NCBI RefSeq assembly: GCF_000473265.1
Contig: NZ_KI421511.1
Span: 5,376,360 to 5,440,359 of the forward strand
Source: Amycolatopsis thermoflava N1165
GTDB lineage: Bacteria; Actinomycetota; Actinomycetes; Mycobacteriales; Pseudonocardiaceae
Length of the DNA stretch: 64,000 nucleotides
Reading direction: 5' to 3'
Shown here piece by piece: positions 34,593-42,496 of this stretch. The notes under the pieces were generated by a model that was not told the origin of the DNA, made no database searches, and saw nothing but the letters and a program-made list of their open reading frames with translations. The position numbers and the translations under genes were made by a program. Each line of letters begins with the position of its first letter. The first letter of the stretch is position 1.

Positions 34593-34613
34593 TTGCAAGC
34601 ACCCTGCTTGCAA
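34593..34613. promoter_or_regulatory. Perfect 9-3-9 operator-like dyad
   Basis: TTGCAAGCA-CCC-TGCTTGCAA lies 52 bp upstream of the XRE/hbhA operon start and 40 bp upstream of the divergent methyltransferase start. It is well placed to control both. Confidence 0.7.
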
Positions 34614-34640
34614 CCATCGGGTGTTACTTGAGTCACCCGT

Positions 34641-34646
34641 TACGGT
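34641..34646 (+). promoter_or_regulatory. -10 element of leaderless methyltransferase gene
   Basis: TACGGT ends six bases before GTG 34653, and there is no ribosome-binding site between them. Confidence 0.45.
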
Positions 34647-34652
34647 GGGGGT

Positions 34653-35786
34653 GTGCACAGCACGGCACGTCGCCGGCGCCAGCTGGCCGAGTCGCTGCGC
34701 CGGGACGGCATGATCACCGATCCGGCCTGGCTGGACGCGTTCCGGCGGGTGCCGCGGCATGCCTTCGTGCCCCGGTACTTCCTATCCCAGCCCGGTGGCT
34801 GGCGCGCCGTCGACCGCACGGATGAGGACTGGCTCGACCACGTCTACGCCGACCAGGTCCTGGTGACGCAACTCGACGGCGATCCGCTCGCGTGGGAGCG
34901 CGCTCGCAGGCAGGGCGTGGTGCGCGGCAACCCGACGTGTTCGTCGAGCATGCCGGGGATCATGGCGGTGATGCTCGAGGAGCTGTCGGTGCACAGCGGG
35001 CACCGGGTGCTGGAGATCGGCACCGGCACCGGTTACAACGCCGCCCTGCTCTCCGAACGGCTCGGCTCGTCGCTGGTGTCCACTGTGGATGTGGACGAGC
35101 AGCTGGTGCGGCTCGCCTCGGAACGCCTGTCGCTGTGCGGGTACCACCCGGCGGTCGAGGTCCAGGACGGCGCGGACGGTTTCCCGGCGGGTGCACCGTA
35201 CGACCGCGTGCTGTGCACGTGCGCGGTGTCGGAGGTGCCGGTCGCGTGGCTGGAGCAGGCGACGCGCGGGGCGATCGTGGTGACCACCCTGAACCGCCCG
35301 ATCGGCGCCGGCCTGGTGCGGCTGATCGTGATGCCCGGACCGGTTGCCCGGGGCCGCGTGCTGAGCCGCGACGGCCGGTTCATGCCGCTGCGGGCGCACC
35401 GCCTCCCGGATCCGGTGTCGCTACCGGAGATCTCCGGGCCCGTGCGTGCCACGGACTTGTCGGCCGAGGTGGTCCTGCACCCGTCGAGCCGGTTCGAGTT
35501 CTTCGCCGGGCTGGCGTTGCCGGGGGTGGTGCCGGTGTTCCGCGGCGAGGACGCGTTCCTCCTGCACAGCGACGGTTCCTGGGCACGGGTGACAACGCAC
35601 GCCGACCGGACGACAGTGACGCAGGGCGGCCCGCGGCGGCTGTGGGACCTGACGGAGGCCGCCCACCGGCAGTGGACCGCGCTCGGCAAGCCCGCCCGGC
35701 AGCGGTTCGGGATGACCGTGACGCCCCAGCACCAGGAATTCTGGCTGGACGACCCCGACGGCGACTACCGCTGGCCACTGCACTAG
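34653..35786 (+). CDS. PCMT-like (isoaspartate-type) methyltransferase
   Basis: This 377-residue protein has the PCMT N-terminal pattern RRRQLAESLRRDGMITDPAW with VPRHAFVPRYF, the substrate loop CSSSMPGIMAVMLEEL, and SAM motif I VLEIGTGTGYNAALLSERLG (119-138). A C-terminal domain of about 150 residues is additional to the classical enzyme. Related long actinobacterial forms accompany ATP-grasp or lanthipeptide RiPP clusters, but no precursor peptide or maturase is found here. Protein repair is the alternative. Confidence 0.8.
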   Translation: MHSTARRRRQLAESLRRDGMITDPAWLDAFRRVPRHAFVPRYFLSQPGGWRAVDRTDEDWLDHVYADQVLVTQLDGDPLAWERARRQGVVRGNPTCSSSMPGIMAVMLEELSVHSGHRVLEIGTGTGYNAALLSERLGSSLVSTVDVDEQLVRLASERLSLCGYHPAVEVQDGADGFPAGAPYDRVLCTCAVSEVPVAWLEQATRGAIVVTTLNRPIGAGLVRLIVMPGPVARGRVLSRDGRFMPLRAHRLPDPVSLPEISGPVRATDLSAEVVLHPSSRFEFFAGLALPGVVPVFRGEDAFLLHSDGSWARVTTHADRTTVTQGGPRRLWDLTEAAHRQWTALGKPARQRFGMTVTPQHQEFWLDDPDGDYRWPLH

Positions 35787-36558
35787 ACCCCGCGGCGCCC
35801 AGCACCCCACCGGCGACACCGCTTGCCCACCGACCCAGCCGAGATCCGGCGCATTGACGGCGACTACTGCCGGCCGACACTCGCCGCCCCCGCCGGCGAC
35901 GACCCCGCCCGGCGCACCCCGCCAACGACTGCCGCTGGGCGGTACGAGGCACCCCCAGCCAGCGGCCACCCTGATTAGCTCCCGACACCCTCCCCGTCGG
36001 CAACCACCGATGCCCAGCCCCCCACGCACCACGCCAGCACCCAGCGACGCAAGCTTCCCGCACGACACCAGCAACCCACTGACCGGCAACATTCCACGCG
36101 CCGAGCCAGCAACCACCGCACGCCAACGCGCCGCGCACCACGCCAGCGACTACCGACACCAGCACTCCGCGCATCGAACCGGCAATTACCGAATGCAAGC
36201 GCTCGGCGCACCACGCCAGCAACCACCGACAGCGAGCACACCGCGCATCAAACCAGCAACCACCGCACGCCAACGCGCCGCGCACCACGCCAGCAACCAC
36301 CGACAGCCAGCACTCCGCGCATCGAACCGGCAATTACCGAATGCAAGCGCCCCGCGCACCACGTCAGCAACCACCAACAGCCACCACCCCGCCCACCGCG
36401 CAGCGACCACCGACTGCCAGCGCTCGGCGCACCACGCGCCGCCCCCTGTCCAGCGGTGTGCGCGCCGTCGCCAACGCCTACCGCCCAGCGCCGCGACACA
36501 GCGCCCCCGGCCACCCCGCACACAGCCCCCCGGCCGCGAGCCACCATCGGCCGTCGCG
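35787..36558. repeat. Intergenic minisatellite of about 145-bp units
   Basis: No gene is seen in 772 bp. From about 36010 to 36440 the sequence is built of copies of CACCACGCCAGCAACCACCG and GCATCGAACCGGCAATTACC. A near-identical block of about 100 bp at 36107-36212 recurs at 36252-36352, giving a 145-bp period with internal subrepeats of roughly 48 bp. All three plus-strand frames stay open, which reflects composition and not coding. Confidence 0.8.
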
Positions 36559-37194
36559 CTAAGGCAGCCGGCTTTCGACCCAGCTCGCGACGTGCTCGAC
36601 GCTCGCGTCGAGTGGCGCGGTCGTCGTGTCGAAGAGGGTGACCGGCGGGTCCAGCGTGTCGGCGTTCTTGCGCAGCCACGTGTTGAACTCGAGCATCTCG
36701 GCGATGCGGGGTTCGTCCCAGCCGCGCCAGGCCGGGCGGGCCCGGAGCCGCCGGGCGAGCACCTCCGACTCGGCCACGAGCGCGAGGTAGTGGATCTCGC
36801 TGAACAGCGCGCGCTCGGGCAGCGTCTCGAACTCCGGGGGCACCACGGTGCCGCACAGCACGACCGGCCGACCGTTCTGGTGCACCATCGCGGCCATCCG
36901 CAGCCAGGTGCCCCGGAACGTCGGGTGCCCGTTCACGTCGTCGCGGAGGCCGGCCACCCACAGCACGTCCTGCTCCAGCGCCGTGACCCGACCGCCGAGC
37001 CGCTCGACCAGGGCCGGACCGACCGTCGACTTCCCCGCCCCACTCGGCCCGGTCAGGGCGAACAGCGGCAACCGGCGGAAGGACCAACGGTGACCACACC
37101 GGTGGCACAACCGGACGTCGCCCTCCACGGCCGGGACTTCAGCCAGGTCCCCGCATCGAGGGCAGATGCGGGGATCCAGCATCGCTTCCGGCAT
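36559..37194 (-). CDS. P-loop nucleoside/nucleotide kinase-like protein with zinc ribbon
   Basis: This 211-residue protein starts with a CxxC-CxxC zinc ribbon (Cys11, Cys14, Cys30, Cys33). A P-loop GPSGAGKST (49-57) and a kinase-like body follow, with EQDVLWVAGL, a VVLCGTVVPPEFETLP strand and an Arg-rich lid (ARRLRARPAW). It overlaps nothing but starts 3 bp after the zinc-ribbon protein gene, forming a pair. Substrate unknown. Confidence 0.78.
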   Translation of the reverse strand: MPEAMLDPRICPRCGDLAEVPAVEGDVRLCHRCGHRWSFRRLPLFALTGPSGAGKSTVGPALVERLGGRVTALEQDVLWVAGLRDDVNGHPTFRGTWLRMAAMVHQNGRPVVLCGTVVPPEFETLPERALFSEIHYLALVAESEVLARRLRARPAWRGWDEPRIAEMLEFNTWLRKNADTLDPPVTLFDTTTAPLDASVEHVASWVESRLP

Positions 37195-37197
37195 GTG

Positions 37198-37599
37198 TCA
37201 GTCGAAGAGCTGCTCGAGGAAGCTCCGCTTGCGGTGACCACGGTGCCCGTACGGGCGCGGCGAATCCGAGTAGTAGCCACCACCCTGGTACGGGCGGGGC
37301 GAATCGGAGTAGCCGTGCCCACCCCGGTACGGCCGGGGCGAGTCGGTGTGCCCGTGGCCGCCGTACGGGCGGGGCGAATCCCGGTACGGCGCGGTGTGCC
37401 CGGCCCCCTGGTACGGCGGTGGAGCAGCGGCGGGCCCGCCGTAGTAAGCGCTCTCCGCGCCCACGATCTGCTCCAGCTCGCCGCGGTCCAGGAAGATGCC
37501 CCGGCAGCCTTCACACTGCTCGATGTGGATGCCGTTCTTGTTGACGGTCCGCATCACGTTTTGACACTTCGGACAAATCACGTATGCCACCCTACGCAT
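37198..37599 (-). CDS. TFIIB-type zinc ribbon protein with DSPRPY repeats
   Basis: This 133-residue protein has an N-terminal zinc ribbon (CPKC at 9-12, CEGC at 29-32) with the family signature CRGIFLDRGELEQI. The middle is a Gly/Tyr/Pro/His-rich tail with four DSPRPY units about 12-14 residues apart. It ends HRKRSFLEQLFD, a conserved C-terminal anchor in this family. Function unknown. ATG 37599 or GTG 37590 could be the start. Confidence 0.78.
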   Translation of the reverse strand: MRRVAYVICPKCQNVMRTVNKNGIHIEQCEGCRGIFLDRGELEQIVGAESAYYGGPAAAPPPYQGAGHTAPYRDSPRPYGGHGHTDSPRPYRGGHGYSDSPRPYQGGGYYSDSPRPYGHRGHRKRSFLEQLFD

Positions 37600-37648
37600 G
37601 ATCCGGCCGGTCGGGGGTGAGGTACGCCGGGTTCCCGCCCGGAGCTCG

Positions 37649-39883
37649 TCATTCCGCTCGCAGCGCCTCCACTCTGGTGACCGCCCGGAGCGCGGGCAAC
37701 GCCGCGCCGGTCACCGCGAATACCAGGGCCACCGCCGTCACGGCGGCGACACCGATGAAGCCCACGTCCACGTGCAGGCTGATGTCCGCGCCCAGCAGCC
37801 GCACGAGGAGGGCGCCGGTGCCGATCGCCACCGCCACAGCGACCACGACCCCGAACACCAGCGGAATCGCGTTCTGCCAGAGCAGCGACCGTCCCAGGAC
37901 CGGCAGCGGCACACCGGACGCGTGCATCGCCGCGAAGGCCCTCCGCCGTTCGCTCAGCTGCCCGGCCAGCAGCACCAGCAGACTGACCGCCGCGATGACG
38001 AGTCCCAGCAGTCCGCCGGTGTAGAGCAGGCCGTTGACCGCGGTCAGGAAATCGTCTCCCCCGCCGTAGTACTCGTCTTCGCTATAAGCCGTCGCCTGCC
38101 ACCCGAGCGGGCCGAGCGTGGCCCTGATCCGGTCCATTGCACCCGGCTCGCCTGGAGCGAGCAGGAGCTCGATCATCCGCCCGCCGCCGGGCAGGTGCTG
38201 CGCGCTCGCGGCCGACGGTGTGACGGCCAGACCGACACCGTGGGCGACGCCCGCGGCACCGGGAGAGGCGGTCGCCGCATCCGCGGGAACCGTGAACCGC
38301 ACCTCGTCCACCCTCATGGTCGATCCCGGCTGCACGCCCGCCCCGGCCACGACGTACACGGCACCGTCGACACACCCTGATGTTCCGAAGAGGTGCTCCA
38401 GCACCGGACACGGCGCGACCAGCAACTCCACCGGCCTGCCGGTCCCGGGGCTCGCCGCCAGACGTTGGATCGGGTACGCGCCGACCAGCCCGGACGTCCC
38501 GTCGAGCAGGCGCATCGCCTCCGCTTCGGCATTGTCGGTGACGCTGAGATTCCCGGCGCCGGTGGCGGCCCGAGGGCGGTCCGCGTCCGCGGCGGCCGAA
38601 CCGATCATCGTCTGCAGCGTGATGACCCCGGCCAGCACGACCACCACTCCTGCCGCGACACGGTTCGGCGTGCCGCTGTCGAGCTGCAGCCGTCGGACGG
38701 CCAGTTGCCACGCCGGGCTCCCGCCCCGGATCCGCCGCACCACGAAGTCGGTGATCCAGGGCATGACCGCGGGCACGCCGATCAGCAGCAACGTCGACCC
38801 GGCGAGCAGGAACGGCAGGGTGCTACCCGGACGGGACGACACCCCCAGGAGCTTGTCCGGCAGCAGCAGCACGACGCCGAGCGCGATCAGGACCAGCCGC
38901 CACCACAGCCGTCTGCGCTCCGACTTCGCGTTGCGCAGCACCGCGAGCGGTTCGACGACGAGCCGCCGCAACCCGAACCACGCCGGCCCGATCGCGAGCA
39001 TGGGGACGAGCAGGGCCACCACCACCCCCAGTGGCCAGCCCGGCACGAAGTCCGGGCGGAAGACGGTGATCCCTTCGAACTCCAGCCCCGCGGCCGACCC
39101 GCGCACCGCGAGGTAGATGGCCAGGCTCAGCGCACCACCGGCCAAGGCGCCGGCCAGTGACTCACCGGCGGCGATCCGGTGCACCTGCCCGCGTCGCGCG
39201 CCCGCGAGGCGGAGCGTGGACAGCCGGCGCTCGCGCTCCGCACCGCCGATCCGACCCGCGGCGCTGAGCAGGACGAGCATCGGGATGAGCAGCACGACGA
39301 CGCCGACGATCAGCAGGAAGATCAGCTGCGGGGACGAGGCGTCCGGTGCCGGGTCCGCCCCGAAACCGGCGACCGCGACTCCCCCGTTCGCGGCTCGGAT
39401 GCCGGTGGCGCCGACGTAGGCGAACAACTCGTCCGGCCCGGCGAGCCCGTCCGGCGCGATGGCACCGACCACCCGCCCTGGGAACCGCTGCTGCAGCAAC
39501 GGATCCACCGCGAGCCGCTCCGCGAGCGCCGGCGCAAGCACTGCTTCATCGGCTTGCGGAAGCGTGGCCAGACCGGGCGGAACCGGCGCATCCGGGCCTA
39601 CAGGTTCCAGCCAGGTGATCGTCAACGTCCGGTCTCCCACCGGGGTGACGTCGGAGGACAGGTACAGCGACGCGGGCCCGTCCACGGTCGCCGGTTCGCG
39701 CCCGGCGATGCGATCGCTCCGCTCGCCCAAGGCTTTGGTGGTGCTCGCGAGCAGCAGGAGCATCGCCACCGACAGACCGATGCCGATCGTGGTCAGCACC
39801 AGGCGGGGCAAGTTGGCACGGAACGTCCGGCCGCCCCCGACGGCCAGCCGGAAGCCCAGTGCGAAGTCGTTGAGCCAGCTCAC
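37649..39883 (-). CDS. FtsX-like ABC transporter permease
   Basis: This 744-residue permease has about eight to ten membrane segments in two FtsX/MacB-type halves. There is an N-terminal span (LVLTTIGIGLSVAMLLLLAS), an external domain, LIFLLIVGVVVLLIPMLVLL followed by the GGAERERRLSTLRLAGARRG loop, and a second set ending with RAVTRVEALRAE. Such permeases export peptides or antibiotics or remodel the envelope. The GTG start overlaps the ATPase stop in GTGA. Confidence 0.9.
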   Translation of the reverse strand: MSWLNDFALGFRLAVGGGRTFRANLPRLVLTTIGIGLSVAMLLLLASTTKALGERSDRIAGREPATVDGPASLYLSSDVTPVGDRTLTITWLEPVGPDAPVPPGLATLPQADEAVLAPALAERLAVDPLLQQRFPGRVVGAIAPDGLAGPDELFAYVGATGIRAANGGVAVAGFGADPAPDASSPQLIFLLIVGVVVLLIPMLVLLSAAGRIGGAERERRLSTLRLAGARRGQVHRIAAGESLAGALAGGALSLAIYLAVRGSAAGLEFEGITVFRPDFVPGWPLGVVVALLVPMLAIGPAWFGLRRLVVEPLAVLRNAKSERRRLWWRLVLIALGVVLLLPDKLLGVSSRPGSTLPFLLAGSTLLLIGVPAVMPWITDFVVRRIRGGSPAWQLAVRRLQLDSGTPNRVAAGVVVVLAGVITLQTMIGSAAADADRPRAATGAGNLSVTDNAEAEAMRLLDGTSGLVGAYPIQRLAASPGTGRPVELLVAPCPVLEHLFGTSGCVDGAVYVVAGAGVQPGSTMRVDEVRFTVPADAATASPGAAGVAHGVGLAVTPSAASAQHLPGGGRMIELLLAPGEPGAMDRIRATLGPLGWQATAYSEDEYYGGGDDFLTAVNGLLYTGGLLGLVIAAVSLLVLLAGQLSERRRAFAAMHASGVPLPVLGRSLLWQNAIPLVFGVVVAVAVAIGTGALLVRLLGADISLHVDVGFIGVAAVTAVALVFAVTGAALPALRAVTRVEALRAE

Positions 39884-40554
39884 GGAACGGCCACCCGCTC
39901 CGGTGTCCGGCCGTCCCGGACGATGACCTCGCGGTCGGAGTACGCCGCGACCCGAACGTCGTGCGTGACCAGCACTACCGCGGTGCTCAGCTCCTTCGCC
40001 GCCGCCACGAGCAGGCGCATCACGCGTTCGCCGTTGAGGGAGTCCAGCGCTCCCGTCGGCTCGTCGGCGAAGACGACCTTCGGCGTGGTGATCAAGGCCC
40101 GTGCGATCGCCACCCGCTGCCCCTGGCCGCCGGACACCTCACCGGGCCGCTTGCCGGCGAGGTCACCGAGCTCGAACCGGTCGAGAGCCGTCCGCGCCGA
40201 CGCCTCGGCCGGTTTGCGCTTCATCCCGCCCAGACGCAGCGGCAGCGCGACGTTCTCCAGGCACGACAGCTCGGGAACGAGCTGTCCGAACTGGAAGACG
40301 AATCCGAACTCGCTGCGGCGCAACGAAGACCGGTCTGCGTCGGACAGGCTTGCGAGGTCGCGCTCGCGGTAGACGACCTGGCCGTCGTCCGGCGGCATGA
40401 TCCCGGCCAGGCAGTGCAGGAGCGTGGACTTGCCGGACCCGGACGGTCCCATCACCGCGACGATCTCCCCCGCGTCGATCTCGAAGTCGGCGCCCCGCAG
40501 CGCCTCGGTGGGCCCGAACGACTTGCGCAGCCCGGTGGCGCTGAGCAGGCTCAT
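39880..40554 (-). CDS. ABC transporter ATP-binding protein (MacB/LolD type)
   Basis: This 224-residue ATPase has Walker A GPSGSGKST (36-44), Q-loop Gln88, signature VSGGQ (140-144), Walker B VVFADEP (160-166) and switch His in VLVTHD. It is coupled by ATGA to the PadR gene and by GTGA to the permease, forming one operon of regulator, ATPase and permease. Confidence 0.95.
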   Translation of the reverse strand: MSLLSATGLRKSFGPTEALRGADFEIDAGEIVAVMGPSGSGKSTLLHCLAGIMPPDDGQVVYRERDLASLSDADRSSLRRSEFGFVFQFGQLVPELSCLENVALPLRLGGMKRKPAEASARTALDRFELGDLAGKRPGEVSGGQGQRVAIARALITTPKVVFADEPTGALDSLNGERVMRLLVAAAKELSTAVVLVTHDVRVAAYSDREVIVRDGRTPERVAVP

Positions 40555-41075
40555 GCCCGCACCTGCCGGGCGAGCTCGTCGAGACGGGCCGCGGTCAGTT
40601 CGAGCCAGCGCAGGTCCGCTTCCAGGTGGAACAGCGCGTGGTCGCAGATCAGCGTGTCCGCGAGGTCGCCCTCAGCCTTGCGGCGGGTCAGCTCGCGCAT
40701 GACCTTCAGGTGCGCGGCGCGCTGGGTGTCGAGCACCGTCGCCGCGTCCCGGCCGGACATCAACGCGAGCACAACCTTGGTGTACAGGGTGTTCTGCAGG
40801 TACGCCTCCGGCTTCTCCGGAGTGCTCAGCCACTGCTCGACGTCGGTGATCCCGGCATCGGTGATCGCGTAGCTCTTGCGCTCCGGACCACCGCCCGGCT
40901 CGACCCCGCTCTCGGTCACCAGCCCGTTGCGGAGCAGACGCGCCAGCGTGGCGTACACCTGCCCGTAGTGCAACGGCCGGTCATGCCCGAAACGCGCGTC
41001 GTAGGCGCGTTTGAGCTCGTAGCCGTGGCGCGGGCCCGCCTCAAGCAGGCCGAGAAGTGTTTGTCCGATCGCCAT
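40551..41075 (-). CDS. PadR family regulator of the ABC operon
   Basis: This 174-residue protein has the PadR winged helix (QTLLGLLEAGPRHGYELKRA, then DRPLHYGQVYATLARLLRNG with SYAITDAG) and a C-terminal dimer helix. The -10 TATAGT ends seven bases before ATG 41075, so the operon is probably leaderless, and that -10 lies inside the first of two operator palindromes. PadR should therefore repress its own exporter until a drug or peptide binds. Confidence 0.92.
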   Translation of the reverse strand: MAIGQTLLGLLEAGPRHGYELKRAYDARFGHDRPLHYGQVYATLARLLRNGLVTESGVEPGGGPERKSYAITDAGITDVEQWLSTPEKPEAYLQNTLYTKVVLALMSGRDAATVLDTQRAAHLKVMRELTRRKAEGDLADTLICDHALFHLEADLRWLELTAARLDELARQVRA

Positions 41076-41083
41076 GGACAGAA

Positions 41084-41128
41084 CTATACACACGGTGTAC
41101 AGTCGCTGTCTATACACCCCGTGCATAG
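41084..41128. promoter_or_regulatory. Twin PadR operators
   Basis: Two 19-bp near-palindromes, CTATACACACGGTGTACAG (41084-41102) and CTATACACCCCGTGCATAG (41110-41128), lie 26 bp apart centre to centre. Each has one mismatched pair. The first covers the -10 of the PadR gene. Confidence 0.8.
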
Positions 41129-41324
41129 CAAGAACCCCCAGCGTGAGCGGGGTGACACAGGCTGAGGGTTCGAGCGGACGATCCGGCGGTCGCCTCTCGG
41201 CGGAAGGTGCGACACGACTCCAGCCGGACTGGTGTTCCGTGACGGCGATGAGGTGAGGCCCGGGGGACACGGACCGGATCGGCCACCCGGTCCAACAGAA
41301 CCCCTCGACTAGATATTCAGGAGG

Positions 41325-41684
41325 TCAGCACGCACAGAGACAGAACGGGTGACCGGCCGGATCGGCGTAGACCCGGAACGTCGACGCCTGGTCGAGCATT
41401 TTCGCCCCCAGTGACAAGGCGCGACTGTGAGCCGCTTCGAGATCCGTGACGTCCAGGTCGAGGTGAAGCTGCTGCGGAACATCCTGCCCCGGCCACGCGG
41501 GCGCACGGTAGGACTCGACGCGCTGGAAGGAGACCCGCACTCCGTCCAGACCGTCGAGATCCACCCAGCTGTCGTCGTCCGCTTTCGGCTGCGGCAGGTC
41601 CAGCAACCGCGCGTAGAACCCGGCCAGTTCCACCGGATCCGGGCAGTCGAGAACGATCGCGCCCAGTTTCGGAACGGCACCCAT
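41325..41684 (-). CDS. VOC (glyoxalase/bleomycin-resistance) family protein
   Basis: This 119-residue VOC-fold protein has AIVLDCPDPVELAGFYARLL, WVDLDGLDGVRVSFQRVE, HLDLDVTDLEAAHSRALSLG and the C-terminal YADPAGHPFCLC. AGGAATC/GGGAGG before ATG 41684 gives a good ribosome site. Divergent from a CGNR regulator, which probably controls it. Members are lyases, dioxygenases or antibiotic-binding proteins; the substrate is unknown. Confidence 0.85.
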   Translation of the reverse strand: MGAVPKLGAIVLDCPDPVELAGFYARLLDLPQPKADDDSWVDLDGLDGVRVSFQRVESYRAPAWPGQDVPQQLHLDLDVTDLEAAHSRALSLGAKMLDQASTFRVYADPAGHPFCLCAC

Positions 41685-41777
41685 GCGATTCCTCCCAGCA
41701 TTCGAACGGCCAGCGAGCAGATAACCAGTGAAAGGAGTATGCAAGTTACGCGACACGTCCGCAACCACCGTCCGGCT

Positions 41778-41783
41778 TACACT
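41778..41783 (+). promoter_or_regulatory. -10 element of leaderless CGNR gene
   Basis: TACACT ends six bases before GTG 41790, with no ribosome-binding site. Confidence 0.5.
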
Positions 41784-41789
41784 GGTGAC

Positions 41790-42245
41790 GTGAGCTCGAC
41801 GGACGTGTCCCTCGTGGTGGATTTCCTCAACACCCTCGACGTGGAGGACGACACTGATGTGCTCACGAACGCAGCCACCTGGCGCGCCTGGAGTCACGAA
41901 CGCGGGCTGGAAGCAAGCCCGGTGTCCGCGGCGCGGTCCGCCCGTACAGCCCTACGTGCTGCGGTCGGCGACACCGTGGACCCGCCGCCACTGGCGGTAC
42001 CGGTCACGATCGAACTGTCGTCCGGTGGGCCGGCTCTGGTCACGCACGACGCGGTCGGTGCCGTGATGGCCGCGGCCGCCAGGTTGGCGGTGCTCGGGCA
42101 GTGGGCGCGGGTGAAGATCTGCCCGGCCGACGACTGCCGCTGGGCGTTCTACGACGAGTCCCGCAACCGCTCACGCACCTGGTGCTCCATGCAGGTGTGT
42201 GGCAACCGGGAGAAGGCGCGCAGCTGGCGCCAACGCCGGGCCTGA
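41790..42245 (+). CDS. CGNR zinc finger regulator
   Basis: This 151-residue protein has an N-terminal ABATE-like domain (VDFLNTLDVEDDTDVL) and the C-terminal CGNR zinc finger (CPADDCRWAFYDESRNRSR, then WCSMQVCGNREKAR). It is probably DNA-binding. It is divergent from the VOC gene with a 105-bp shared promoter. A second CGNR gene with the same kind of divergent partner lies at 55.2 kb. Confidence 0.85.
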   Translation: MSSTDVSLVVDFLNTLDVEDDTDVLTNAATWRAWSHERGLEASPVSAARSARTALRAAVGDTVDPPPLAVPVTIELSSGGPALVTHDAVGAVMAAAARLAVLGQWARVKICPADDCRWAFYDESRNRSRTWCSMQVCGNREKARSWRQRRA

Positions 42246-42258
42246 ACACCCAGTGGAG

Positions 42259-42302
42259 TTGCCCACAGCAGGCCTGTGGACAACTGGTCCACCTGTGGAC
42301 AA
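42259..42302. promoter_or_regulatory. Cluster of DnaA-box-like sequences
   Basis: TTGCCCACA (42259-42267) and two copies of TGTGGACAA (42275-42283 and 42294-42302, exactly 19 bp apart) lie in the 251-bp gap between the CGNR and DUF445 genes. The two identical copies are the complement of the actinobacterial DnaA box TTGTCCACA. The remainder of the gap shows nothing else. Confidence 0.6.
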
Positions 42303-42496
42303 CCCAGAAAGGTGCAGGTCAGCGCTTAGCCGAACGGCAACGCCACACGATTAGGGGCACCTGCTGTTCAGTTCCGCCTGCCGGTCAGGCCTCCACAGCC
42401 CTGGGGCGGCAGCCGGACGCGCTCGGATGCCACCAACGGCCGCGTTGCTCAGCGTCGCGCGTGCGCGTGGGGCGGAACCTTCGGAACGCGATGGGG

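Noticed and set aside
35854-37620. A 588-codon open frame across the 145-bp repeats.
   Set aside because: It runs antisense through the kinase and zinc-ribbon genes and consists of repeat-derived Pro/Thr/Ala text with no domain.
41129-41324. tRNA-like GGTTCGAGC in the gap downstream of the VOC gene.
   Set aside because: No acceptor stem or anticodon arm can be folded around it.
42259-42302. Chromosomal replication origin.
   Set aside because: Only three boxes, no AT-rich unwinding region and no dnaA, dnaN, gyrB or rpmH nearby.
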